Source: Cinnamomum chago (lineage: Eukaryota > Streptophyta > Magnoliopsida > Laurales > Lauraceae). Taken from it: DNA of 64,000 nt. The position numbers and the translations under genes are program-made. The stretch is taken from the NCBI GenBank assembly GCA_038049695.1, contig CP142452.1, positions 49,186,501 through 49,250,500 of the forward strand, given 5' to 3'. Shown here piece after piece: positions 1-11,680 of this stretch (the first letter of the stretch is position 1; each line of letters opens with the position of its first letter). The notes beneath the pieces are model-generated. The model searched no databases and was not told the DNA's origin. It saw only the letters and a list, made by a program, of their open reading frames with translations.

Positions 1-379
1 TTGCTTTGTGTTAGTGGGGCCCTTTAGGGGTTCCTTTTCATGACATTGCATATGTTTGAGGATTTATCGGAGGTTTTTACATTCGTGATTTTAATCCCGT
101 TTTATTCGTATTGATAATCCCTACAACTTTCATGTTGATCCCGTCCCCATTTGAGATCCCGAAACCCGATTTCATAGCCTTGAGGGAAAAACAAAATCAT
201 TGCACACAAAATCTGTATCCAAAACTTGATATCCCCGAAACCTGTGAAACATATACTTTTTGGAAACTAGATATTTTGACGATCATTTCTTCCTTCTTCG
301 TCGAATTCATCCGAGGTCCCGAAAGAGATGATTTCAGCCCTTGAATGTCTTTAGTAGTGGGACCCATTCCCATTTGCCA

Positions 380-386
380 TATAAGG
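380..386 (+). promoter_or_regulatory. Probable LTR TATA box
   Basis: TATAAGG lies about 250 bases before the GTAAGT motif. Family C LTRs have TATAAAAGG at the equivalent place (20346-20354) and TATAAGAG at 31086-31093, each followed by GA and a CCC run. The shared position and the conserved leader downstream support the core promoter of these LTRs. Transcription start not determined. Confidence 0.5.
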
Positions 387-628
387 AGAACCCATCTTCC
401 CATTCCCTTTTTCCAGCACAAAAAGAACCTAGGGTTTGCTTTTGGCAACTTTTCTTCTTCCTCTTGCTCTCTCCAACTCCAATCCACACCAAACTTGCAT
501 CAATCAAGAAATGGAGATCATCTTCTTCTTCCTCTTCACCATGGCTCTCTATTAATACCATTTGTGAAGAAAACCCTCCATTCCAAGACTTTCTTTGAGC
601 TTGCCATTGCCATTAGAGGACCTTGCAA

Positions 629-634
629 GTAAGT
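629..634 (+). other. Conserved GTAAGT (splice-donor-like) in LTR leader
   Basis: GTAAGT is kept at the end of the conserved leader in every family B and C LTR read here: 629, 3180, 12442, 20604, 25145, 31344 and 47650 on the plus strand, and as ACTTAC at 10306, 35069 and 45183 for minus-strand copies. It is usually preceded by CAA. Splicing is inferred only. Confidence 0.35.
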
Positions 635-1204
635 ATTCCCCTTCATCTTCTAGATTTGTGTTCCTTTGGCCTTAGAGAAGCTTCACCTTCATTATTGTAA
701 GGTTTCCTTGTTATTTCATTGTTTGACCATTTTAGGGTTGTTTGTTTGGGGTTTTGCTCATAGTTTGGATTCCTTGCTTGGAAGAGTATTAGAGCTTGAT
801 TTCATTGTTAGAAGACCCAAGGCAAGTGGATGTTTTGATTTTTATAAGCTTTCATTGATTTTGGTATTTTCCACTCATGCCTATTTATTGCATTGGTTTG
901 AAATAAATGTCCATGCTAGAGTTTGGTAGTGCATTTATGACTTATAAGTGTATTGGTGAATGTCATTTAATTCTCTTCTTGTTTGTAGTAAATGTACTCT
1001 ATTGTGAAATGGTTTCCTTCTTCCTTTGTATGGAATGGGATGTGGATGGAAGAAGTGATGGAGTGAACACATAATGGGGTTTTGGAGAAGTGTAGATAGA
1101 GGCATTGGAGGAGCTCTTAGCTCAATTTTATTGCAGGGACTAAGTGGAAGTGGGGAGAATGGTTTTGAGGAGGAGAAATGGCTAAAAATCTGAACGCAGT
1201 GGGT

Positions 1205-1562
1205 GTTCCCGCACCTGGCAGTCAGCCTGCGGTCACCTGGAGGCTAGCCGCCTGGTGACTTGCGGCTAACCGCCAGCTAGCCGAAATGTCACGGTTACTT
1301 TTCCAGAGAGCACACTTCTCCACCTGAAAACTCAGTCAGCTCCACGGTTAGCCAGCGGCTAACCGCCGAACCCATCGGTGGCTAATCGCCAGCTAACCGC
1401 ACCTTGGCGGTTAGTTTTCCAGTAAGCTGCAATTTGCAGCCCAGCCGCGGTCAGCCAGCGGCTAGCCGCCCATCCCAGCGGCGGCTAACCGCCAGGTGAC
1501 CGAAATTCCTCAGGTTCCGGAGAGCTCCTCGCTCGAGCGAACTCTCCGGTTCCCTCGAGCGC
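1205..1562 (+). repeat. Cluster of GGCTAACCGCC / GGCTAGCCGCC repeats
   Basis: More than ten copies of GC-rich, partly self-complementary words (CGGCTAACCGCC, CGGCTAGCCGCC, GCGGTCAGCC) lie in an otherwise AT-rich LTR and end with two CTCGAGCG words at about 1531-1562. The solo LTR at 46892 has the same cluster (47851-48199). Other family B LTRs carry a different palindrome at this place. Confidence 0.8.
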
Positions 1563-2225
1563 TGAGCTTTGTCGATCAAAGGAGATTCACTAGGCATTGT
1601 ATGAGGCCATTCGAGAAAGAAACCATATCACGAAGATGTCATTCGAAGTTTTGAAAATTCAAAGTGTATAAGGAGCCCAGAATGTCCCCAAACTCAAAGA
1701 GTACCAAATTTTTATCAGATCGACATACGGGGTCCCTATTCACCTTGAACTAGTTTTGAACCCCGATACTTGTCTTGAGATTTCAAAAGCTCTATACTAT
1801 TTCATTGTTCCCTAGATTTATACTACATGCCTTATTTTCCCGAAAGTATTTAATTACACTTGAAATAGTTACTAGTCTTGAAGTGCATTGCACGACATGG
1901 AATGACAGTGTGCCCTTGAGCACCCCCGTCTTGCTTGTTTATTTATTGTACTTGATTTACTTGCATATGTCTCGATTTGTGATTTAATCCTATGAGTCGG
2001 CATCACTAAGATTGGATAACCTTGGCGGTTTGATCCACCGACTTGGAGATCCCTCTCCCGTCCCGCCAGCTGCAGTTTGGATCCCGATACCCGGTCTATT
2101 ATAATGGTCCCGTCCTGATACCCGGTTCGCTACCGTGGTCCCGTCCCGTATATTTATATTATATATATGATTTGCGTTGGATCTCCTCACCTTGTGTGAC
2201 TGAGATCAACGTCCCGTTATACTGT

Positions 2226-2241
2226 TGTCACTTTAGTGACA
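2226..2241 (+). other. Conserved LTR hairpin TGTCAC-TTTA-GTGACA
   Basis: A perfect 6-bp stem with a four-base loop sits just before the invariant GAGGACTTAGCTT. The same hairpin occurs in the other family B and C LTRs: 8751-8766 and 29384-29399 and 43575-43590 (minus copies), 13902-13917, 22546-22561, 27108-27129, 33184-33199 and 48890-48911. Two copies carry a matched base-pair change. Role unknown. Confidence 0.6.
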
Positions 2242-2472
2242 GAGGACTTAGCTTTATGTGATTGCCATCTTGTTAGTTCCCAATTCCTTGGTTACCTGAT
2301 ATGTTTTATCTTATTTACCTGTTTTCTAACAAATGATTTATCTACTCTATGGGAGTTCTTGTTGAAGCAGATTTCTATGCTTTTCAAGGTATTTCCTTTA
2401 TTATTATATGTTGTTGTATCTTTCGTTCTCTTGCCAGACCGTCGTGTCTGACCCATTTGCTTTGGTACTCAG

Positions 2473-2564
2473 GTCCCGTTGCCGGTTTCCTTGAGGAGGA
2501 GCCGGAGGAGGCGGTAGGTGAGCCGCAACCTCTAGTCGAGTGGCGTGCTGACGATGTCATGTAG
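2473..2564 (+). other. Short conserved LTR reading frame (about 30 codons)
   Basis: After TTGGTACTCAG an open frame reads PVAGFLEEEPEEAVGEPQPL and then VEWRADDVM before a TAG stop. The same frame and stop occur in the family B LTRs at 8012, 11681, 28639, 42830 and 46892. Compared with the divergent copy at 46892, 8 of 14 changed codons are synonymous, and in the last 14 codons 7 of 8 are. No consistent start lies upstream: a one-base length difference splits the copies just before it. It could be an exon end, a fossil of coding sequence, or chance. I recognise no family. Confidence 0.3.
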
Positions 2565-2964
2565 ACATCGGGTTGCTATGAGAGGCGTACATTTTGAGGA
2601 GAACTATTTAACCATTCTTTTGGGTTATTATTTTGTTATATTGGCCTTTGTGGGCCTCTAATTTTGGGGAATGTAACTAAATGATCTTTTGTTAAACTTA
2701 AACTACTTTTGGGAAACATGCTATAGATCATTGCTCATTCTGATACAGTTTTTGATACTTGATGTTAATGCTTTCATGACTAGAGATAGTCTGACTATTT
2801 GATTTGCTACATGCTTCCGCACTTAAAAGAAATGTTCATTTATGATTGTGATATCCTCACCGCGGACACCTGTGGGGAATTAAATAAACGTATGTTATTA
2901 TTAAACATATGTAATGTCCCGATCCCGGATTCGTCCTTCGGATTCCCGGTCCGGGGTCGCGACA

Positions 2965-4147
2965 TAGCACAAGAACCTTAAGCTAGGGCTTTTCTCTCTT
3001 TTCCTTTCCCTTCTAGCTTTTCCATCTCCAAATCTTTACCAAACCTTGCACAAATGGAGAAATGCTTGTCTTCACTCTTTTCCTCTCTATGAAGACTATC
3101 AATAGATACTATTTGTAGAACAAGATACCCATTTCAAGATCCTCTTTTGGGCCAACCTAGAGTTTTGAAGAACTTTCATGTAAGTAGTCTTTCCCGTCTT
3201 TTGACATTGTGCCCTTCTAGCCTTTGGGAAGCCCCATTCCTATTATTGTAAGTTCTTCTTCTTCATTGTTTTGACCCATTTAGGGTTTGTTTTGGGGGTT
3301 TTTGTGTATAGCTTTGGATTTTGGCTTGGAGAGGTGATTAGAGCTTGATTTGCTTGATTAGAGACCTAAGGCAAGTGGATGATATGATAGTTTGAGTATT
3401 TAATGGTTTTATGAGAAATGTGGTTGGTTTTATCATTCTTATTCATGTTTATTAGCTTGCATTGATTTGAAATAAATTAAAGAGTTTTGCTAACTCATTT
3501 ATTGTAATGGAAAGGTGATTTATAGTCTTTCAATTATGTCTTGATTTTTAGCAAATGAATCCTTATGTATGGTGGTTTCCTTTTCTCTTTCTCTTATGGT
3601 GGAATGAGGTGAAGAAGATGGAGATTTGATGAATGTTTATGGATGTTTCTATGGTGTTTTGGATGATGTTTGAAGGGAGTTTTGAGCGCCCCCCCCCCCC
3701 CCATTTTGATGTAGAAATGAGGCTCAAAGGGTATTGTAAGAAGAGGAAAAGGGGAAGAGTGGAACTGTCCCGGAACCAGTTTCTGGATAGTTCGCTCGAG
3801 CGAAGTGTCTAGAAAAGGGTTCGAACCTTTCCAGATGATAGTTCGCTCGAGCAAACCTTACTTTGCTCAAGCGAACCCTCCCAGAACTCATTCCAAAAAG
3901 TGGTTAGCTCGAGCGTATGGATTGTTCGCTCGAGCCAACCCGAACTAGACGAGTTCACTCAAGCGAACCCAATTTCACTCGAACGAACCCTCTCAGAAGA
4001 CCATTCCAGAGACCACCTCGCTCGAGCAAACTCTCTGGTTCGCTCAAGCGATGTGCTCTATAGGTCAAGGGCTATGTTTGGGACAGTGATGAATTGTTTA
4101 AACGTTTTGGGGACCATTCATTGAGAACCCCTCTATGTCGGGAGATT
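2965..4147 (+). repeat. Older family B-like LTR fragment
   Basis: This stretch repeats the leader of a family B LTR (AAGAACCTTAAGCTAGGGC, the CCATCTCCAAATC region, GTAAGT at 3180), then a GCTCGAGCGA cluster and a segment found reversed at 30040-30110 in the Tekay 3' LTR. Its left part is cut by the insertion ending at 2964, and its right part stops at about 4147, where element A begins without a recognisable TSD. No coding sequence. A C14 run lies at about 3690-3703. Confidence 0.7.
3785..4053 (+). repeat. Cluster of GCTCGAGCGA palindromic words
   Basis: TTCGCTCGAGCGAA-like words and one-base variants recur about ten times over 270 bases (for example near 3793, 3843, 3905, 3929 and 4020). 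The core CGCTCGAGCG is self-complementary. Equivalent clusters are at 25921-26056, 30130-30402, 32115-32240 and 44322-44600. Confidence 0.8.
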
Positions 4148-6006
4148 TATTAGTGACCAATTTAGACCAATTTTAACTTCTTTAAAATAAACTAGTCACA
4201 AGTGGTGATTATCAAACTAAATGCGGAAACTAATAAAAGCAATCACCACAAAGCATGCACCATCACACAAGGATTTATAGTGGTTCGGCCTCAATGCCTA
4301 CATCCACTACCGGCTTGTGATCCAACACCCCACATGATTTCCACTATTTATGCTTTTCAATACGCTAAGCAATAACATTTACATTATGCTTTTAAGACTA
4401 AGCAATAACATTTACATAATGCTTTCAAGGCTAAGCAATAACCTCTACATTATGCTTTTCTAAGGCTAAGCAATAACCTCTTCAACCAAAAGGTTGGTTA
4501 TCTCTCTAAGTAGTGTCAAGAATACACTTGATGAAGATACAATTTAGCTCATTACAATGCCTCTTAATTTAGGCGGATATGAAAGTGAAAATCTAATACA
4601 CACACACACACTATGAATGCAAAGATGAATGCACAATGTGTATGTATGATGTCCTCAATCAATTTGAAAATGAAAGCTCATAAATGTATGCCAAAGGCTT
4701 TTGAAAGTTTTAGCTCATAAAAACATTTATGATTGAGGAAAGAATGCTAATCACATGTTAAAAATAACTTGTAAAAGATATACATATGTATTCCAAACAA
4801 GTTGTGAAATTCTAAGAACAAAACATGTGATGCGTAGGGATTTCAATCAAATTAACAATGTAGCTTAATATGTGTATGCTATAAGTATAAAACACAAAAA
4901 TAGATTTGATTGAAGATAGGGGACAAATCATATGTAATTATAAATTCAACTTGAAAATGATATACCTATCAATGCTAAACAAGTTGTAAAACTTTAAAAT
5001 AAAAGTACGTATGATTTGTGAAGATGTTGAATCCAAAACATGAGATAGATTTGAAAGTGATTTTCTTATGATGAAAAACAATAACCAAAGATTTAACCAA
5101 GTATAGGAATCATGTTACATAAAATTTCAAAGATGTTTTCATTAACATGATTTACTTAGATATACCAATTTAAGTACTACTTGGATTGAATCAAGGTGAT
5201 GCATCCAAAACAATAAACCAATTCAAAAACATAACCATGTTAAGGACACAACAAATCATAGTTTATCATGCTAGAAAAGATTTACCAATAATAAAGCAAA
5301 GTATGAAAACATATGATTATGAAAAGTAAATCTTACTTAGTGATTTAACTCAATGGAACCAAGCTTTAGTTTTCCAAATGGTCCCTTTCATCCCTTAGCT
5401 CATTCCCCGTTGATTGGCCTCAAAACACCTCAAGGAGGGCCTCTTTGTTCCTCATTTTCTCTTTAGGAATGAGCCACTATTTAAATCCAAAAAACTGCCC
5501 AACAGCTAGTCCTTGGTCGACTCCATGACCCCCAGGTTGACCTGGTACTCAACGGTAAAAAATCTGACCGTTTGAAAAAGTAGCAACGACTCTTTACCCG
5601 GTCGACCGAGCACATTGCAGGTCGACCCGGGCCCAGGGACCAAATTCCCCTAAAATTCATATTTCCAAAGTATTTTCATGTGGGGAATTTTGGGCCACTG
5701 AATCAAGTTTGGAATCATGATTTAAATCAAACTAAGAGGTTTAAACTCATGAAACATAAAAAGCCTAAAAAGATTTGAAAGATTTAAAACATAGGCTAGC
5801 TTGATTTGATAAAACTTCTTTTCAAAGTTTATTGCATCCAAGTTTAAAATCAAAACATGCATAAATCAACATTTTTACAAGTCTTAAAAACAATGCATGT
5901 ATAAATCAAGATTTCAAGATTTTCTAAATCAATGCATGCGTGAAAATTCGAATGATGCTAAAATGATAATGCATCCATCAAATTGCAATATACAAAATCC
6001 CTAACA
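4148..6006 (-). repeat. Element A 3' LTR
   Basis: On the minus strand it begins TGTTAGGGATTTTG (at 6006) directly after the polypurine tract. Its distal end at about 4148 is truncated compared with the copy at 14739. The part from 4148 to 5195 is the sequence that recurs in the downstream tandem array; the part from 5196 to 6006 occurs only here. It contains degenerate GGCTAAGCAATAACCTCTAC repeats (4370-4480), an AC microsatellite (about 4600) and GGTCGACC palindromes at 5600 and 5620. A TATA-like TTTAAATA lies near 5490. Confidence 0.85.
5600..5627 (-). repeat. GGTCGACC palindromes in element A LTR
   Basis: Two exact GGTCGACC words (5600-5607 and 5620-5627), with GGTTGACC near 5533, lie about 100 bases upstream (minus strand) of the TATA-like sequence. 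Element E has four exact copies at the matching place in each LTR. Confidence 0.7.
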
Positions 6007-6600
6007 ATCTCCCCCTTTCCAATTTGATGACAACTTACTCAACACTGAATTTACTCACTAAGTCTTCAGCTCCCCCTAAGCTGGACAAGTCTTGAAATCT
6101 CTTGGATGCTCCTTCTCTTAGCTTGGGCTCTAGGTCTTTTTCTTCATTCTTCTTAATGCTTGGAGCTTGATCAGTCTTCAAGCTTTCTTTTCATCTTTCT
6201 TTCTTTAGCCAAGCATCTTCTTTAACTCCCAAGCTTTCTCTTCTTCTTTCAACTCTCCTCCTTTGACCATGCACTCTCTCTCCCTTTGGCAAGATATGCA
6301 TTCTCTCCCCCTGTAGAAGATCATACCATATCTCCCCTTAGGAAGCTTGGACATTCTCTTCCCCCTTAGATAACTTGAATGTTCTCTCCCCCTTTGACAT
6401 TAAATTGACACATGAAATAAGGAAAATACCTTTTTGTAGCACCTGTTAACAAAAGAAATCGAAAATGAAATACATAACAAGTTATCATGTATGGTTAATA
6501 GTCTCTAAGGGTTTAAAGCCAATACAAAGGTGAATTTGATCAAAACTAATACTTCCTATGAAGGTTTACACTCCCCCTCAATCCATTCTCTCCTTTTGTC
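6007..6600 (-). other. Terminal and repeated polypurine tracts of element A
   Basis: The terminal tract (minus strand GGAAAGGGGGAGAT) abuts the LTR at 6006. Further GGGGGAG-type tracts follow at about 6070, 6304, 6340, 6361, 6384 and 6571. Multiple polypurine tracts before the 3' LTR are a described hallmark of Sireviruses; only the terminal one is placed to prime plus-strand synthesis. Confidence 0.7.
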
Positions 6601-8011
6601 AAACTTTTGACAAAGATTTAACTATTTGGTTCAAGAAGAAGATGGTTTTACCAATTGAGGGTAAACTTCAATGAAAGAATTAGCCACATATAACTATAGA
6701 GCTCAATATGATCAAATTACCAATATTAAGAGCAAGGTCAAGGAGAAAAGCGATCATGGATACCAATTGGAAAAACAAAGAATACCGATTGAGATTCAAG
6801 GATAAGACTATTAATTCAATCACTCTAAAATGGAGTTAAAAGGAATATACCTATTAGGATAAAATCCAAATTAGAGTTATCCATGATGATATGAGGTTTA
6901 CTAAACATAGCTTCAATCAATTTAACTATGAAAAACATATGCTATGAAAGTTTTGAAATCATTTCATTCAATCATTAAATATGACTATCATGTGCAAGAT
7001 GAGTGAAATGAAATTCAAACATGAAGCCAACTTCAACTAATAACCAACCAAGATTATGATTACATAAACATGGTGGTTATAAGATTTACCTATATGAGCA
7101 AGAGAGATGACAAACATGAAAATTATGATGCTAATGGAATGTCACATGGAAAAAATATATTACTATCAAGTTCAATCCAATGTACACAGGGTCTATCACA
7201 TTCAAAAGAAATGACATCAAATGGATATGAAATCAATCGAAAATTATACCAATTGAAACCAATTGAATTTGACAACATGATAAATAACAAGGATGTGACA
7301 AACACAAAATTCCATCAAGCATTATAAATGGATATTTATCACTTTTAATGATATAACTAATTAGCATAGTGATGAACAAGATAAATTGCAATACAAAAGG
7401 GTATAACTTGGTAATGCATGCAATTTTCAAAGTGAAAAAATCATATGAATTCAACAACTAAGATATCCATCAAACATAAAGATATACGAGGAATGGATTT
7501 CAAAGAGTTTCATATGATCAAGATCACTACTATGAAGTTGAAACATGTATAAGGATGACATCACTTAGAGAATATACATGAATCAACATCATAACCATCC
7601 ATAAAAAAAAATGACTAGAAGGCATAAAGGATGGATTTGAGTTCTAGTATGGTTTCTACAAATATAACTAATATCACAACCATACATGGAACAAATTGAC
7701 ATTTGCATAGAGAGGATCAATCAACACTCAAGATCTAACTCATACCATATCATCAATAAAGAATATAACTATGCAAGCACAAGAAGGTATGGAGTTAGAA
7801 GGATATCATGGATCGTATATATATATATGAAGATGGATCTCATAAATGGGTATACCTATTAAGAACAATGGTTTAATTCAAATTCATCTAAAATGATCCA
7901 TTAATCTATCACGCAATATCTCCACTCTTAGCAAATGTACTAAGCTTACAATGCAATGGAAAATGAATATGAGGATTATACCAAATGAGCTTAGCACACT
8001 AAATCACATAT
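6600..8011 (-). other. Element A noncoding 3' internal region
   Basis: No reading frame of credible length. The stretch is AT-rich and matches the complement of about 55000-56450 in element E in order (for example the GATGAGTGAAATGAAATTC segment). The recurrent motif GTTATATC/GGTATATC of element E appears here as GATATAAC/TATACC. A TA run lies at about 7818. Confidence 0.6.
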
Positions 8012-11000
8012 TGTCGCGACCCCGGACCGGGAATCCCCAATCTGGGATCGGGACTCATGATTGTGAAAGATGATTAGTGATGAGGATTACCTACATCCTC
8101 AAAATACAACTTATTTAATTTCCCACAGGTGTCCGCGGTGAGGATATCAAAACCTTGCATGAATATTTCTTTTTAGTGCGGAAGCGTGTAGCAAATCAAA
8201 TAGTAAGACTATCTCTAGTCATGCAAGCATTAACATCAAATATCAAAACTGTATCAGAAAGAGCAATGATCTATAGCATGTTTCCCAATAGTTGTTAAAG
8301 TTAGACAAAATATCATTTAGTTACATTCCCCAAAATTAGAGGCCAACAAAGGCCAATATTACAAAATAATAACCCAAAGAATAGTTAACAAGTCCTCCCC
8401 AAAATGTTACGCCTCTTGGTAACCCGATGTCTACATGACATCGTCAGCACGCCACTCAACTAGAGGCTGCAGCTCACCTACCGCCTCCTCCGGCTCCTCC
8501 TCAAGGAAACCGGCAACGGGACCTGAGTACCAAAGCAAAGGATCAGACACGACGGTCTGGCAAGAGAGTGAGAAGATACCACAACATGTAATAGATGAAA
8601 TACCTCGAAAAGCAAGGAAATCTGTTAAAGCAAGAACTCTCATAAAGCAGGTAAATCATTTGCTATAAAACAATTAAACAAGATAAAACATATGAGGTAA
8701 CCAAGGAAATCGGGAATAACAAGGTGGCAATCACATAAAGCTAAGTCCTCTGTCACTAAAGTGACAACAGTATCACGGGACGTTGATCTCAGTCACACAA
8801 GGTGAGGAGAAACAACGTATACATATATACAATATAATTATACGGGAACGGGACCACGGTAGCGAACCGGGTATCGGGACGGGACCACAGTAATGACCGG
8901 GTATCGGGATCCAAACTGCAGCTGGCGGGACGGGAGAGGGATATCCAAGTCAGTGGATTATACTGACAAGGTATCCAAGCTTAGTGATGCCGACTCATAG
9001 GATAAAACCAATCAAGACATATACAAGTAAATCAAGTACAGTAAATAAACGGGGAAAACGGGGGTGCTCAAGGCACACTGTCATTTCATGTCGGGCAATA
9101 CATATCTGGACAAGTCAATGCTATTATCATGCTTTCGGGAAAACAATTCATGTAAAGCAAGTCTTGGAAATAGAGCAATATAATGAACTATACTAAATCA
9201 GGAAGGACAATGACTTTTAGATCTAATTGAGTGAATAGGGGTCCCGTATGTCGATTATGGAAAAGACTTGGTACTCCTTGAGTTTGAAGACATTCCGGGC
9301 TCCTTATGCACTTTTACGATTTTCAAACTTAAAATGAGCTTATGGTTATAACTAGGTGTTATACTAGGAAAATCAAGACTAGGAACGGTCCATCCTAGGC
9401 ATGCCATTAATTCGGAAACATCGACCAACCTATTCAGTCATCGAAAGGAATAGAATTCGCGATAACCAAGGCAAAAGACTTATATTTGGATATAAAGAAG
9501 TTATCACGTCATTCTATCCCGTTCAAGATTGAAACGGTTTGAACTTCGATGCCACCAAACTAACCGTGAGAAGTGTCGGCTCAAGACATCTCACCCATAG
9601 TCCAATTAGTCCAAAAAGGGTAGCCAAGGTCCCACCTAGCACTAAGGAAAAAAATAAAAATCTCAAAATCCACCGGACTCAAATTGAGTCCTCCGATCGA
9701 TCGGACCTTCGGTCCGATCGATCGGCCAAAATTTTCTGAAGCGGATCCGATCGATCGGCCGAAATTTCTACACAGGGCCCGATCGATCGGCCCAAAAACC
9801 CTTACAGTTACTGACAGTCCGATCGATCGGTCTTCACGTCCGATCGATCGGACCTGGGCGCAGTGCAGGTCCGGGACTTGGATTTTTCTCCTTTTTGTTC
9901 CTTTCTTTCCAACACCTCAACCACCACATAGAACTATGATCAAGATGACTTAATTACATGCTTCCCAGACATTAAATGAGGCTATCAAGAGGTATAAATA
10001 CCATTTATTGCAATCATGGAAAATCAATAAATGAAATCAATGAAAGCATAAAAATCCATCAATGCTACACTAAATCATTTGAAACTTAAAGAAAAACCTC
10101 CAAACATTCACTTGCCTCAAGTCTTCAATTAATGATATTAAGCTCTATCAAGTCCTCCAAGAAATGGTCCAAGCTACAATGCAAAATCCCCAAAAAACAA
10201 CCCTAAAATGGGTTACACAAAGAATGAAAATGAAAGAGCTTTCAATAATGCAAATGTAGCTTCCCTAAGGCTAGATGAACACTAATCTAGGAGATGGGAA
10301 GAATCACTTACTTGGAAAGTCCTCTAATGGAAAGAGTAAGCTTAATGGAAGTCTTGTGATGGAGGGTTCTCTTCACAAATGGTAGCAATGGAATGCTTGC
10401 AAGATGAGGAAGAAGAAGATGATCTCCACTTTGAGTTTGGTGCAAGATTTGTGGGGATTTGAGATGGAGAAGCAAGAAGAAGAAGAGAAAACCAAGGGAA
10501 ACCCTAGACTCTTCTCTTGTACTGGAAAATGATAAATGAAGTGAATGGCTAATGGCTTCTCTTGTTAGCTAAAGAGTTGGGTTGGATTGGGTCCCACAAC
10601 TAATGAAACTAAATGGGCTGATATCATCTCTCTCGGGTCCTCGGATGAATTCGACGAAGAAGGAAGAATTGTTCGTTGAAATATCTAGTTTCCAAAAAGT
10701 CTATGTTTCGCGGGTCTCGAGAATATTAAGTTTTGGGTACAGATTTGGTGTGAAATAACTGTTTTACCCTCAAGGCTATGAAATCGGGTTTCGGGGCCTC
10801 AAATGGACACGGGATCAACATGAAAGTTGTAAGAATCCACAAGATGAATGCAACGGGCCAAAAACACAATTTAAAACACGTCGGAAAAATTTCACGAGAA
10901 AAGCAAAGCCGAAAAGGGAACCCCCAAAGGGCCCCACAAGCTATCAATCACTCCAAAAGGCCCAAAACTAGAATCAAGGCTATTCCAAACCCAACTAGAC

Positions 11001-11078
11001 CAAAAACACTAATCAAGCTTAGCACTAAAACGCAACTTAATTAGCACTAATCGGGTTCACTCGGGTCGGGGTCTTACA
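8012..11078 (-). mobile_element. Family B solo LTR, TSD CATAT
   Basis: The minus-strand element starts at 11078 (TGTAAGACCCCGACC) and ends at 8012 (GGTCGCGACA). It is flanked by CATAT at 8007-8011 and 11079-11083. Length is 3067 bp with no internal domain, so it is a solo LTR left by LTR-LTR recombination. It carries six CCGATCGATCGG words (9693-9851), the hairpin at 8751-8766, GTAAGT (as ACTTAC at 10306) and the short frame ending EWRADDVM (minus, finishing at 8431). Confidence 0.95.
9693..9851 (-). repeat. Six CCGATCGATCGG palindromes
   Basis: Exact 12-base palindromes start at 9693, 9714, 9747, 9779, 9819 and 9840. Spacing is 21 to 40 bases with unrelated sequence between, so this is not a simple tandem repeat. 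Confidence 0.9.
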
Positions 11079-11680
11079 CATATGTACTTATTAAGCTCAA
11101 ATAAAAGATTTTACTATAAAGCACATAAACAATCATCAATTTGCATTAATGAAAATTTATACCAAGTTAGGAACAAACATGCAAATTAATGACACCATTT
11201 CCAACCACGCAAAGTAAGACATCAAAATCAATTTGCATAAAAAGAATGTAACTAAATGAGCAAAGAAGCAAATCAATCATGATAATATTGCAATCAAAGG
11301 ATTTTGAAAACCATGAGATATAACTTAAAAGTTCATGAAGACAAAATCAAATGATCACAAAGAAACATTGCATTTTAAGAGATGTGACTATAAAGAAACA
11401 AAATGCAATTGTAACATGACCAACAATTAGATATAACTAAAAAGAATAGGTTGGCCTAGAGAGGTTCAAGGCCTTAAGGTTAGTCTAATAGTCTACCTTT
11501 GAAGATTCACCTAAGGTCTTGATAAGGTTGTCCTTGAGAGTTCACTTTGAGGACCCATGAACTCTTGGAGATATAACTCGAAAAAGTCTTAGAGTGGTGA
11601 AATTATACTTTGGGGAAATTTCATTTTCTACCATAGTGGAAATTATTTTAATGATACGTAATAAAACACAACACTAGGGT
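11079..11680 (-). other. Element A internal region, gag-equivalent part
   Basis: Noncoding sequence continuing element A between its two solo LTR insertions. Near 11450 it matches (reversed) the bases just after the gag stop of element E (GGCCTTGAACCTC). Near 11640 it matches the leader around E's gag start. Only a few hundred bases lie between, against 1.4 kb of gag in E, so gag has been lost or never extended here. Confidence 0.55.

Larger units (their letters stand above)
1..2964 (+). mobile_element. Family B (Tekay-type) LTR, left end cut by window edge
   Basis: The sequence aligns through its length with the complete solo LTR at 11681-14653, starting about 130 bases inside it, and ends with the family terminus GGGGTCGCGACA. 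No internal domain follows, so it is a solo LTR or the last LTR of an element lying to the left. It is inserted in an older related LTR fragment that continues at 2965. It carries a TATA-like box (380-386), a GTAAGT motif (629-634), a cluster of GGCTAACCGCC-type repeats (about 1205-1510), a hairpin (2226-2241) and a short conserved reading frame ending at 2564. The left TSD lies outside the window. Confidence 0.85.

Noticed and set aside
7070..7327. 85-codon frame with a reversed relative at 55731-55973
   Set aside because: Both are in the noncoding 3' region shared by elements A and E, on the strand opposite to the element, and they differ by frameshifts.
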